Assembly: GCA_018806915.1 (NCBI GenBank)
Contig: JAGKQI010000045.1
Span: 496,001 to 560,000, forward strand
Reading direction: 5' to 3'
Length of the DNA: 64,000 bases
Origin: Phytophthora colocasiae
Lineage: Eukaryota > Oomycota > Peronosporomycetes > Peronosporales > Peronosporaceae
This document shows, in pieces, positions 10,639 through 19,443 of the stretch. A model generated the notes under the pieces. It worked only from the letters and a program-made list of their open reading frames with translations, was not told where the DNA came from and made no database searches. Within the stretch, counting starts at the first letter, position 1, and each line of letters begins with the position of its first letter. A program made the position numbers and the translations under genes.

Positions 10639-11288
10639 GGCTATTAGAACTTCTCGGTGTGAACCTTGAGGTGTGCTGAACACGAGGAAACGGAGTGTGA
10701 ACTTGACGGTGAAGCTTTCGGGGCGTCGAAAACACTTCCTTGGTTGTTTTCCTGTCCGTTTTTAGGCACATCAAATCCTGCGACTTTGCCGTGGGGCAAA
10801 CCGGATCAACGAATCCAGTGCCAGTGCTTGGCCTTGAATACGCAGCGTGAAGATCTGTTCGTCGTGACGATCTCGTATTAATAGCGTGATGTTCTCATGA
10901 GAATCTCAAACTGTATTTTACCATTTTTGGCTTGACAACCAGCGTCTCTCAAAGGTATCCGGTGTAAAGGTTGTTCGAACGAACGCTAAAGACATTTGAC
11001 ATCATTTGCTGCGATGCTATCGACTCACTTTACAGAACTTGGCTACATGTACGAAGCAAAGTCTTTCAGATTCAGCTGCACAACTCCTACAGATTCTCGT
11101 CAACTCGGATCGTTTAGAAAGAGAAGATCTACAAGTTTTACGATGAACGAGTTGTACCTCGGTTGCAGAGATAAAAAACATGAACAAAATTGCATTGACT
11201 GCACTGGACTAGACTGCACCACAGCCGTGTCGACTACAGCTTCGCTGAAGTTCTCATCAAGACTGGAATTACATTTGACTGCTCTAGC
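10639..11288. other. Intergenic between CAP paralogues 1 and 2
   Basis: No gene is supported; the forward open frame at 10996-11292 has no recognisable content. It holds the promoter of paralogue 1 and the 3' region of paralogue 2. Confidence 0.5.
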
Positions 11289-12710
11289 TTAAATGATCCG
11301 GATGCCGCCGTCGCGCATGATCTCACGCTGTCGCTGCTGGTTCCTCTTGTAGCTCCAAACCACACCGACTGCAGCAATACCGACGATGGCCAATACGATC
11401 ATACCGGCCATACCGGCAGCAGAGAGGCCGCCACCAGCCGCTGTGGCCGACTGGTTGTTAATGCTGCTCGCAGCAGCACCGCTGGACGTCGTAGTGGAAG
11501 CTGTAGTACTGGGGGTGCTTGCTGTGCTGCTTGAAGTCTGTTGCGCCGGCGATTCCGTCGCCGTCGGCGCTTGATTCGTGAACGTCGAGCCGGTGTCCGA
11601 ACTTGCTTTGACAGTTCCAGGGGCCGATTCGTCCGAAGTCGACTTCTGCGAGCTCTGTTTCGTCTCCGAGGAGTCCGTACTGGATGATGATGTTGTCTTG
11701 GAACTCTGCTTGGTCGACGAGCCGGAAGAAGAGCTGGACGTCGTCGTCGTGCTCGTCTTAGTAGCAGTTGAATCTGAACTTGAGCTGGAGGAGGACGAGG
11801 TCGTAGTCTTGTTTGTCGAACTGGTCTTTTCAGCAGTGTCTTCCTTGGTGCTGGTTTTAGTAGCAGCACTGCCTTCTGTCGAGCTGCTTGAAGACGTTTC
11901 CGACGTCGGAGCCTTTGTTGCAGTAGGAGCTGCTGGAGCTGCTGTGGTCGCAGTAGGAGCCGCAGTAGTCGCAGAAGGAGTCGACTGAGTAACTGATCCC
12001 GTCGAGTTGTCTGATCCACTAGCAATTGCACGAGCAGCTTCGATCAACACCGTCTGCATATTTGCCACGTAGGCCGGGTACACCTCGTACGTGAGTTTCC
12101 CCGCCGGAATGGCCGCGATCTGGTTGTTCGCTGCGTCTCCTTCGACAATACAAAGTCCCTGCGACGCCGTCGTACCGGACGGACAGTCCGAAGCTGTATC
12201 AGCATGAACATACCAAGGTGACGAGCCGTCATTACCTGCAGGTGAGTACTGACACACGACCAAATCGCCGCCGGTACAACTAGCCGTGGCACAACCGACA
12301 CTGGTCGTCGAATCCCACAGAACCTGCGAGTAGGAATTGTACGTCCCCGTTCCTACATCAACACCGGACGCACCAGGTTGAGCGAGTGTCTTGAGCGTCG
12401 TCATAGACGTCTCAACGACCCATTGCTGAATTGCTTCGTCGATAATAGACGACGAATTGGTGGACGTCGATTGGAACGCGTTGATTCCTGCTGCGGTAGT
12501 AGCCGAACACTTTGCAGCAGTGGAGGCAGCAGTTGCGGCTAATTCGGAGCTCCATCCAATACGACGCATATCACCGGCAGACCAGGGCAAACCGGTAGTA
12601 CGGAAGTAGTTGTGCCGGTCGATCCAGATAGCCTGATCCTCGGCGGTGAAGTCGGCATGGACGACCACGACTGCCGCGGTTAGGAACGAGATCACCGATG
12701 ACACCTGCAT
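11289..12710 (-). CDS. Secreted CAP/SCP (PR-1-like) protein with C-terminal membrane anchor, paralogue 2
   Basis: Starts at ATG 12710 with signal peptide MQVSSVISFLTAAVVVVHA; 473 residues. The CAP domain (about 22-165) is very close to paralogue 1: IWIDRHNYFRTTGLPWSAG, IDEAIQQWVVET, NSYSQVLW, VGCATASCTGG and YSPAGNDG. The stalk (about 240-420) is longer and almost wholly Ser/Thr/Ala/Lys, and likely heavily O-glycosylated. A membrane helix follows at about 427-450 and the tail ends REIMRDGGIRII. The sequence just before the helix, APGTVKASSDTGSTFTNQ, is shared with both other paralogues. No intron. Confidence 0.9.
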   Translation of the reverse strand: MQVSSVISFLTAAVVVVHADFTAEDQAIWIDRHNYFRTTGLPWSAGDMRRIGWSSELAATAASTAAKCSATTAAGINAFQSTSTNSSSIIDEAIQQWVVETSMTTLKTLAQPGASGVDVGTGTYNSYSQVLWDSTTSVGCATASCTGGDLVVCQYSPAGNDGSSPWYVHADTASDCPSGTTASQGLCIVEGDAANNQIAAIPAGKLTYEVYPAYVANMQTVLIEAARAIASGSDNSTGSVTQSTPSATTAAPTATTAAPAAPTATKAPTSETSSSSSTEGSAATKTSTKEDTAEKTSSTNKTTTSSSSSSSSDSTATKTSTTTTSSSSSGSSTKQSSKTTSSSSTDSSETKQSSQKSTSDESAPGTVKASSDTGSTFTNQAPTATESPAQQTSSSTASTPSTTASTTTSSGAAASSINNQSATAAGGGLSAAGMAGMIVLAIVGIAAVGVVWSYKRNQQRQREIMRDGGIRII

Positions 12711-13083
12711 TTCCTGAATTAATTATCGACCAGTGCAAGTCTGACGTTCTCCTGGTCGAATTTGAGTGTGGCGGCGTATGCAGAGGCTTGGACGGCACTG
12801 ACTCCTGTTGGGGGACCTGGTCTCCGATACAGACGTTCGCCGTGACTTTCCCCTGCACCAGATGCCTCAACGCCTCTACAGCCACTGCTGATGATAATCA
12901 GATTCAATATCCTGTGTTAAACGATAATATCTGTTTTAATTTCTTTAGAGAACTTAGGCTAAATTGTTATGAATTACATTTTAATATATTATGTAATCTG
13001 TATATGTTGTTTTAGTTTGTAGATTATACGGTACTTGACATGAGCCTGGCGACTACCATTTCAAAGATATCCGACGCCAGTTC

Positions 13084-13106
13084 ATGGCGATGGATTCCAT
13101 CGCCAT
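13084..13106. repeat. Palindrome, 11-bp arms
   Basis: Arms 13084-13094 and 13096-13106 (ATGGCGATGGA and its complement) are separated by one base. It overlaps by two bases the larger hairpin at 13105. Confidence 0.85.
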
Positions 13107-13151
13107 CAAAACGCAGAAGCGTTCCATCATGGAACGCTTCTGCGTTTTGAT
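13105..13151. repeat. Perfect hairpin, 22-bp arms and 3-base loop
   Basis: Left arm 13105-13126 (ATCAAAACGCAGAAGCG...) and right arm 13130-13151 are perfectly complementary around TCA. This is far beyond chance and lies in a gene-free stretch. It could be a miniature transposon core or a small-RNA hairpin precursor. Confidence 0.9.
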
Positions 13152-13303
13152 CGAGGGGCCGTAGGAATCGGAAGGGGATTAATTCCGAGTACCAGTGGCC
13201 GGATCCCGAGTACACCAACCGACTTTGAGAGGTTTTGCAAAACGAATTGAGGTCAGTTCGTACCGGTACTTTTGCGGTTTTACTAGCTCACAACGACTCG
13301 AGA

Positions 13304-13631
13304 ACAAGCGCGGCGGAGCACGCGGGCTTAGCAACGCTGCCAAAGGATCAAGCGAAGGCGAAGCCGGAGCGGGCTTAGGGTCTGCACTCGCGAGCGTAGC
13401 GAGCCGCTAGGGGTGGCTGGGATCGCGCGCAGCGCGCAGGTGGGTTGTAAAGGGCAGCAGAGAGAGGACAAGCGCGGTGGAGAACGCTGGCTGGTGGTTT
13501 AATGCTCCGTGTGCGAAGCACACGGGCTTAAACCCCAGCGCTGTCGACGGATCAAGCGCAGGCGAAGCCGGAGCGGGCTTAGGCTGGCGGTTTAACGCTC
13601 CGTGTGCGGAGCACGCGGGCTTAAACCCCAG
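13304..13631. repeat. Interspersed palindromic repeat cluster
   Basis: Two unit types alternate. Unit B (GATCAAGCG-M-AGGCGAAGCC, continuing to GGGCTTAGG) is at 13346-13379 and 13550-13583. Unit A runs from GGTTTAA to TTAAACCCCAG and is at about 13494-13538 and 13587-13631; it contains nested palindromes such as CGTGTGC-gaa-GCACACG. Additional short palindromes (CTCGCGAGCGTAGCGAG; CGCGCAGCGCGC) lie between. No coding role is apparent. Confidence 0.7.
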
Positions 13632-13880
13632 TAATACGGACAATAAATGAGTTAAATTAATGAATGCTTCGTTATGGCTGACTAACGTTAGTTCTTTGCG
13701 GCAAACCCGCCCTGCACTCGCCATTCTGCCAGGTTTCCCTTGTACTTTTTTCCCGCCAATTTTTTGCACTCGGAATTCTGCCATTGTACTTGGAATTCTA
13801 CCGATGTGAACTCGGGTTTCGGCCGGCGCTGGCGGTATTGTCGGTAACCGGTATGTGTACTCGATTTCCGGCTTCCAGTA

Positions 13881-14744
13881 CCGACTTCCCTTTGTCTAAG
13901 GCGTCACCGCATACAGGCGACACAGGGTTTCAACCAATCATAGCGATACGAATCACTACCTCTGTCAAAGGCGACATTGAACTTGGCGCTTCTATTTTTG
14001 TGGCGTGCTGCCATTCAAGATTCAGCCCGCATGGCTGGAGGTGAAGCCGAAGCCCGCGCAACAACAGCAGAGCCGCTCCAGGAGAAGCACAAGCCTGTCG
14101 GGCGCCTACGTCTCCGTGAAGATGGCGGTAGTACGGAAAGCACGGGAATGAGAGAGGCGTTCACGAACGCGATTAAGCTACGTGCAGCTAAGCGTTATCG
14201 CAGTACTGACAACGCCAGGCAGACAATCGAGGAATTCTGGCCTAATCTACACCCAGCGGAATACAGCAACCGTCGCAAGCTTTTAAGTAAATGGAAGAAG
14301 AAGGTGACTAAGCTAGAGCAGGCCTGTGCAACTACCAAGGGCATGCTGCGAAAGAGAGAGCGTTTGGTAGGAACAGGAGTAAAGATGCTGAAGGCGAGAT
14401 CGTCGACTGGATCAACGACCTGAGGCAAGAAGGCGTACCAGTTTTGGCGCTCATGCTTAGCCTAAAAGCCACTGAAGTTGCTACAAGCTACAACGTCCAA
14501 GCTCACAAAGACCGAGACTGCAATGCGAACGAGCTGCCGAGCTTGCTGGCTTGCACGTTCTGGACGAACAGATCGGCGAAATCGACTCCGATACCGATAC
14601 CGTATTGGCAACGACGAGTGAATCTTTGCGTAGGCATTCTGCTAATCGATACCACGGTTTTGACTGCTCATCTCCGAAGATCAACTTTTTGGAGACCTGC
14701 TCATCACCCGAAGATAGGGTGCGCCTTAGACAAAGGGAAGTCGG
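13881..14744 (+). mobile_element. Internally deleted pogo/Tigger-like element
   Basis: Inverted repeats of 23 bp (start CCGACTTCCCTTTG) at 13881-13903 and 14722-14744 match perfectly, and each is flanked by TA (13879-13880, 14745-14746). The first nine bases equal those of the element at 7691, so the two are related. The element is only 864 bp and keeps just the N-terminal part of the transposase, so it is non-autonomous. Confidence 0.85.
14031..14510 (+). pseudogene. N-terminal fragment of pogo/Tigger-like transposase
   Basis: ATG at 14031 opens a basic helical region (KLLSKWKKKVTKLEQACATTKG). The homologous continuation EIVDWINDLRQEGVPV, about 14394-14450, is in a different frame, so a frameshift lies near 14375-14395. 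This mirrors KELVVWINDLREEGVPIS of the element at 7832. The DDE catalytic domain is absent. Confidence 0.75.
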
Positions 14745-15158
14745 TACTCGGGATTAGTCCGCACCCCGTAGGAATCAAGCAACAAGTTCCTTCATCGCAA
14801 TTCTGAACGTTCAGGGAAACCAATAACGCGTTTCAGCTAGGTTTTCGTGGAGAATACCTCAACTCTATCGTTCTCAAAACGCATCGAAATTAGCGGTGCC
14901 GTAGGTATCCACCGAGCTGTGCCACTCGCTGCTTCCTCGTCGTTGTCTGCTTTGCCTCTCTTGACCTCGATCCTGACGAGGTTTTGTAATCTAAAGGATC
15001 AGATAAAACTAAACCGGACTCGATTGACTTTATGCTCACTGCTCACTGTTGGTGGCTTCGCCGCGCTATTGTATCACTCTGTTCTTCTCCTGCAACGACG
15101 CACACCGCGTACGTTTCATCACGTTGTTCCTCGGTCTCTAATGGATCGACGGACTTAC
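14745..15158. other. Intergenic downstream of CAP paralogue 3
   Basis: No gene is supported. Open frames here mainly read antisense into the Ser-rich 3' end of the CAP gene. Confidence 0.5.
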
Positions 15159-17573
15159 TTAAATGACTTGGATGCCGCCATCGCGCATAATGTCGCGCTG
15201 TCGCTGCTGGTTCTTGCGGTAGCTCACAAACACGGCCAAAGCGGCCACAGCCACGACACCGAGTACGATGATACCGGCAATTCCTGCCGGGGAAATCGCA
15301 GTTCCGGCCGCAGCGGCAGCGTCCGACGCGTTCTTGGCCGACACTGTAGTCGTCGAACCTGCAGTGGAAGCTGCCGGACCGGTGGCTTCCTGCTTAGTAG
15401 AGTCTTCCTGCTTGGTCGATTCCGTGCTGGGGGTCGTCGCTGTTCCCGATGACGGCGACGATTCCTGGTTCTTGAAAGATGAGCCGGTAGCAGAGCTGGG
15501 CTTCACTGTGCCGGGCTTTTCGTCTCCGGCTCCTGACGTAGTGGCCGAGCTTGAACTCGTTTCAGTGGAGGAACCAGTTCCAGACGACGGAGAACTCTCG
15601 ATAGATGAGGTCGCACCTCCAAGGAGCGACGAACTGGTCTCAGCGGATGAACCAGAAGTAGAGCTCAAGTCACCACCTTCAAGCGAGGAAGAACTGGTGG
15701 TAGCGGCTGATCCCGAACTGGAAGCGACAGCGCCGAGCTCGGATGAGCTAGATTCACCTGACGACGCAGTGGCGGACGATCCAGAGCAAGACTCAACCTC
15801 CAAAGGTGACGAAGCGCTACCGTACGCCTCCGACGATGAGCCAGATACGGCCTCCAAAGACGAACCCGACGTTTCTCCGAGCGAAGAACCCGAAGTTTCT
15901 CCAAGCGAAGAAGACATCGTCTCGCCAGAGGATTCAGTCAGATAGCCTTCATCTGAAGCAACACCCCAGCTACCCCCAAGTAGTGACGAACTCGTTTCAG
16001 CCGAACCTGAGGCAGTCTCTGTCTCGAGTGAGCTTGCAGTCTGCTCAGTCTCTCCGCTGGACTCCTCCGAGCTAACTGGGGACGATTGGTATGCCGCTGA
16101 TCCATCGGGGGAGCTCGTGCTTGACGGTGCAGCTCCAGGAGCGTCTCTAGCCTTGGCCGCTGCTAGAATCGTCGCCATGATGCTAGGAATGTACGACGGG
16201 TACGTCTGGTATGACCATTTTCCGTCCGGGATCGGTGCAATGAGCTCGTTCTTCGGGTCTCCTTCCACAACACAAAGGCCAAGTTGAGCCGTCGTTCCGG
16301 TCGGACACTGCGTCGCCTGAGCCGCGTGGACAAACCAAGCGGACTTGCCATCATTTCCAGCCGGGGAGTACTCGCAAGCTACCATCGCTCCTCCTTCGCA
16401 ACTGGCCATGGCACAACCAACGCCAGTCGTCGAAGCCCACACCACCTGCGAGTACGAGTTGTACAGTCCAGCACCTACAGAGTCCCCATCCTTCGCAGGG
16501 GCTACAACGTTGCCGATGTTAGCGAGTGACGGCTCGATGATCCACGCGGTAATCGCTTCCTCCAGCACCGCATCCGGATCCGTCGAGGAAGACTGGTAAA
16601 CGTTGAGGCCAGTCGTCGTACTAGCTGCACAACTAGCAGCAGCAGAGGCGGCGTCCTTCGCGAGATCATCGTCCCAGTTCATTCGCTGCATGTTACCTGC
16701 TGCCCAGGGCAAAGCCGTCACTCGGAAGTAGTTGTGCCGCTCAATCCAGATCGATTTCTGCTCGTTCGTGAAGCCATCGGACGAGGTCTCCGTCGAACCT
16801 GTAGAACTGCTCTCAGTAGACGAAGCCGTTGTTTCGCCCGATGATTCAGTCGAGGCGGTCGTTGTTTCGCCCGAAGATTCAGTCGAGGCGGCCGTGGTTT
16901 CCCCGGATGACTCAGTCGAGGCCGCCGTTGTTTCTCCCGAGGATTCAGTCGAGGCGATTGCAGAACCTGAGGAAGGTTCTGCTGAAGAGCCTGAAGTTGT
17001 GGAGAGAGAGGAGTCGGTCGTCGCTCCTGACGCTTCCGTAGAGCCCTCGGCTGGTAAGCTTCCCACCGACGAACCGCTTGTGGTCGCGGTTGCGGAACCT
17101 GACGACGATAGTGTTTGTTCCGTAGGGTCCGACGACCCGGTCGACGACTCCGTCTCGGCGGTTGTGCTCCCACTTGCAGCCGCGGTTTCTTCAGTACCAC
17201 TGGACGCTGTGCTTTCAGCTGTACTGGTGGCGGCACCACTGCTAGCCGTCGAGCTGGAGGCACACTTGGTGCCCTCTGTGCTTGGCTCGCTCAACTTGAA
17301 ATCGGGTTCACCTGACGTCCATGTGCAGCACGGGTCGCCTAACGCTTCACCGCACGTGATCGAACTGCCAGGCCACTTTTCCGAACAGACCTTGGACCAC
17401 GATGTTCCTCCGTTCGAGAAGAGCGTGCCGAAATCTGTGTAGGCCGTGGCTGTGTGGCCCAGGGACTTTCCGATGTTTTCTCCATTCGGGATGAGCTCCA
17501 TGTACTTGGCGTAAGCGGACGCGGTGTGCACGAAGGCGGCCGCGACTACAGCGAGCTGCACGGTGTGCACCAT
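15159..17573 (-). CDS. Temptin-like plus CAP/SCP fusion protein with Ser/Thr stalks and membrane anchor, paralogue 3
   Basis: ATG at 17573 gives MVHTVQLAVVAAAFVHTASA, a signal peptide; the longer open frame upstream has no purpose. 804 residues. Residues about 21-105 (YAKYMELIPNGENIG, FGTLFSNGGTSWSK, EALGDPCCTW) resemble the temptin Cys/Cys domain. A Ser/Thr-rich linker follows, including five near-identical copies of an STESSGETTA-type unit at about residues 205-253. A CAP domain (about 270-410: IWIERHNYFR, NSYSQVVW, VGCAMASC, CEYSPAGNDG) leads to a long Ser/Gly stalk, a membrane helix (about 761-788) and the tail RQRDIMRDGGIQVI. The tail and the GTVKPSSATGSSF pre-anchor match paralogues 1 and 2. 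No intron. Likely a cell-surface lipid-binding or adhesive protein. Confidence 0.88.
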   Translation of the reverse strand: MVHTVQLAVVAAAFVHTASAYAKYMELIPNGENIGKSLGHTATAYTDFGTLFSNGGTSWSKVCSEKWPGSSITCGEALGDPCCTWTSGEPDFKLSEPSTEGTKCASSSTASSGAATSTAESTASSGTEETAAASGSTTAETESSTGSSDPTEQTLSSSGSATATTSGSSVGSLPAEGSTEASGATTDSSLSTTSGSSAEPSSGSAIASTESSGETTAASTESSGETTAASTESSGETTTASTESSGETTASSTESSSTGSTETSSDGFTNEQKSIWIERHNYFRVTALPWAAGNMQRMNWDDDLAKDAASAAASCAASTTTGLNVYQSSSTDPDAVLEEAITAWIIEPSLANIGNVVAPAKDGDSVGAGLYNSYSQVVWASTTGVGCAMASCEGGAMVACEYSPAGNDGKSAWFVHAAQATQCPTGTTAQLGLCVVEGDPKNELIAPIPDGKWSYQTYPSYIPSIMATILAAAKARDAPGAAPSSTSSPDGSAAYQSSPVSSEESSGETEQTASSLETETASGSAETSSSLLGGSWGVASDEGYLTESSGETMSSSLGETSGSSLGETSGSSLEAVSGSSSEAYGSASSPLEVESCSGSSATASSGESSSSELGAVASSSGSAATTSSSSLEGGDLSSTSGSSAETSSSLLGGATSSIESSPSSGTGSSTETSSSSATTSGAGDEKPGTVKPSSATGSSFKNQESSPSSGTATTPSTESTKQEDSTKQEATGPAASTAGSTTTVSAKNASDAAAAAGTAISPAGIAGIIVLGVVAVAALAVFVSYRKNQQRQRDIMRDGGIQVI
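16810..16965 (-). repeat. Tandem 30-bp coding repeat in CAP paralogue 3
   Basis: About five copies of a 30-base unit encode STESSGETTA-like decapeptides in the linker between the temptin-like and CAP domains. Copies differ only at a few third positions. Confidence 0.8.
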
Positions 17574-18356
17574 AATTCTGTTGTGCTTTACGGAGTGAGA
17601 CGCAGCCAAAGCAACGACCAAACTTGTCGGCAATCTAGAATTCTTGACAGTGAGGGGAGTTGACGGCGAGAATATTCGTCCATCGTCGATGCACAGCAGC
17701 ACGAACTATCGAGAGGCGTCGTTTATACGGACGGGCAGATCCTTTGATGTGCCTGGGGGACGGGCACAGACCAAGACGTTTATTAATACCTGGAAATGTA
17801 TGGAGGTGTGCCCCGTCCGTGGTGGAAGCAGCCGGCGGACCGGAAGCTAATGGTGTGGCAAAGGGTTCTGTCGATTGGAATCGAGAACGGTTTATTACAC
17901 TTTGGTCAATGGCCAACGAGTTGTCGAAAAACGCTGGCTCTGAACCCGGGGGGAACGTCCTGAGTCAGGAGCAAAATGGACTGGAGCTGTTGATGCTCGT
18001 CGCAATTGGTGTCCAACGTGATGGAAATGCTTCGGTGGTAGACAAGAGTCAGAGACCATGTGTGGAGTTCGGAAAATCTTACGATGGGGTCAGGCCGATG
18101 TGACAAAGGACGTCTTGGAAGCTGTCGTTTTGACGAACGTTTGAAATCGGTTGACTCCTTTGACTGGGATGGCGAGCACAATCCACCAGCAGCCTAGACG
18201 CACAATGCTTTAACATCAACTGTTTTGATTTGGGGCAACCACGACTGCAACTTGCTGTACCTATGTGTCCCAACCGTTCTGGAGCTGCTTATAAATCCTG
18301 GATTTTCTCGAGATCTTGACGTCCAACAACTACTAGTACTATGGTACTCAATAACC
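17574..18356. other. Intergenic, promoter side of CAP paralogue 3
   Basis: A forward 147-residue frame (17660-18103) has no domain, biased composition and no homologue I recognise, so it is not called a gene. The rest is featureless to me. Confidence 0.45.
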
Positions 18357-19097
18357 TTAGTACCGGTATCTCTGATCCCAATTGCGAGCAGCATTGCGTG
18401 CCGAGCGATCCGCCTTGTCGTTCCATTCGTACTCCCATTCCTGACGTCCAGTGTGAGCTTTCACATGGCGATACATCATGGTTCGGCCATCCGCAGTATC
18501 TAGGATCGCCTCAATGAGGTCACGGTTCTGAACGGGTCCTCCCGCTGAAGTGATCCACCCGTTGCTTTGCCACTTGTGGATATACGTGTACATGGTGTTG
18601 ATCAGCAGCTCACTGTCCGTGAAGATGATAACCGGACGATTTCCGTACGGGTCCTCCTCGGCCGCTCGCTCCATGACTGCAAGAGCAGCCGAGTACTCTG
18701 CGCGGTTGGAGGTGACGTGGTCGTCCGTCATCACTCGAACCTCGTTCCATTCTGTGTTATGGGGGAACAAAGCTGCATAGGCTGCAGTTGCGTCTCTACG
18801 TCCGTTACGGAGAGCGCTTCCGTCACAGAAGGCTACAAATGCATTGACGTTCGATTCCATCACGTCGTATGCAGGCCACGTCGTCTCTCCGAAGTGGGTA
18901 ACTCCTCCGCGGCTCACGATAACCCCGTTCTCACGTAGGAACTCCTCTGCGTCGTCGAAATCGGAAAACTTTTTCCAGTTCGAGTACGAATAGTTAAGCG
19001 TACTCTCCAGTGCGTCATCCAGATCCGTGAAGATGCCGAGGGTGTGGCCATTAGCTACAGCGTAATACCAAGGCTCATACTCTTCCGAAGAACTCAT
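18357..19097 (-). CDS. RNase H1-like protein with hybrid-binding domain
   Basis: The ATG at 19097 (MSSSEEYEPWYYAV) is chosen over an in-frame TTG 21 codons upstream; 246 residues. Residues 9-58 (WYYAVANGHTLGIFTDLDDA, KKFSDFDDAEEFL) form the viroplasmin-like RNA:DNA hybrid-binding domain. Residues 86-235 form the RNase H fold with the expected acidic residues: Asp92 (FCDGSAL), Glu134 (NRAEYSAAL), Asp161 (FTDSELL) and Asp230 (NDKAD), plus a histidine loop at 211-215 (HVKAH). It should cut the RNA of RNA:DNA hybrids. No targeting peptide is evident. A reverse transcriptase origin is unlikely because the two-domain plan is that of cellular RNase H1. Confidence 0.88.
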   Translation of the reverse strand: MSSSEEYEPWYYAVANGHTLGIFTDLDDALESTLNYSYSNWKKFSDFDDAEEFLRENGVIVSRGGVTHFGETTWPAYDVMESNVNAFVAFCDGSALRNGRRDATAAYAALFPHNTEWNEVRVMTDDHVTSNRAEYSAALAVMERAAEEDPYGNRPVIIFTDSELLINTMYTYIHKWQSNGWITSAGGPVQNRDLIEAILDTADGRTMMYRHVKAHTGRQEWEYEWNDKADRSARNAARNWDQRYRY

Positions 19098-19443
19098 GGC
19101 GAGGAGGGATTTCTCGATATGGCTCGAAAAAGTGCACAGTGGGAAAAGTGTAGTCTTCAAAACGTGATATATATGTTACTAACGTATATTTATTTTAAAA
19201 GTTCATTTTTGAGCATAAATTAAACTTAACTTTCATAGAGTATTTAAGGATATTCGTTTCCTGTTTTCTTCAGGGTAAATTGAAACAAAGTTGAGGGTGC
19301 TTTGCCGATCAGTGGGATTTCGCCCTGGCCCAGGTTCTTGACGAATGTTTCCTGCCATTGGCATACACGGAATTGGCATACGTACTACATGAACTTTTTT
19401 CTCTTTACAAAATGCAATCAAAATCTGCTTTACAAGTCCACAT

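Noticed and set aside
11399..12031. Arg/Leu-rich frames over CAP paralogue 2 on both strands
   Set aside because: Shadow frames of the Ser/Thr stalk.
13304..13631. Possibility of a CRISPR array
   Set aside because: Units are few, unequal in spacing and themselves palindromic; the organism is a eukaryote.
13407..13784. 125-residue minus-strand frame with repeated HGALN units
   Set aside because: It only translates the palindromic DNA repeats; both strands of the repeats remain open and no start context or domain supports it.
15268..17442. Long plus-strand frames at 15268-15945 and 16732-17442 rich in Val, Glu and Ser
   Set aside because: Both are antisense to the Ser-rich stalks of CAP paralogue 3 and have no leader or domain.
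17660..18103. 147-residue plus-strand frame
   Set aside because: It lies in the promoter side of CAP paralogue 3, has no recognisable domain and an unusual Arg-rich start.
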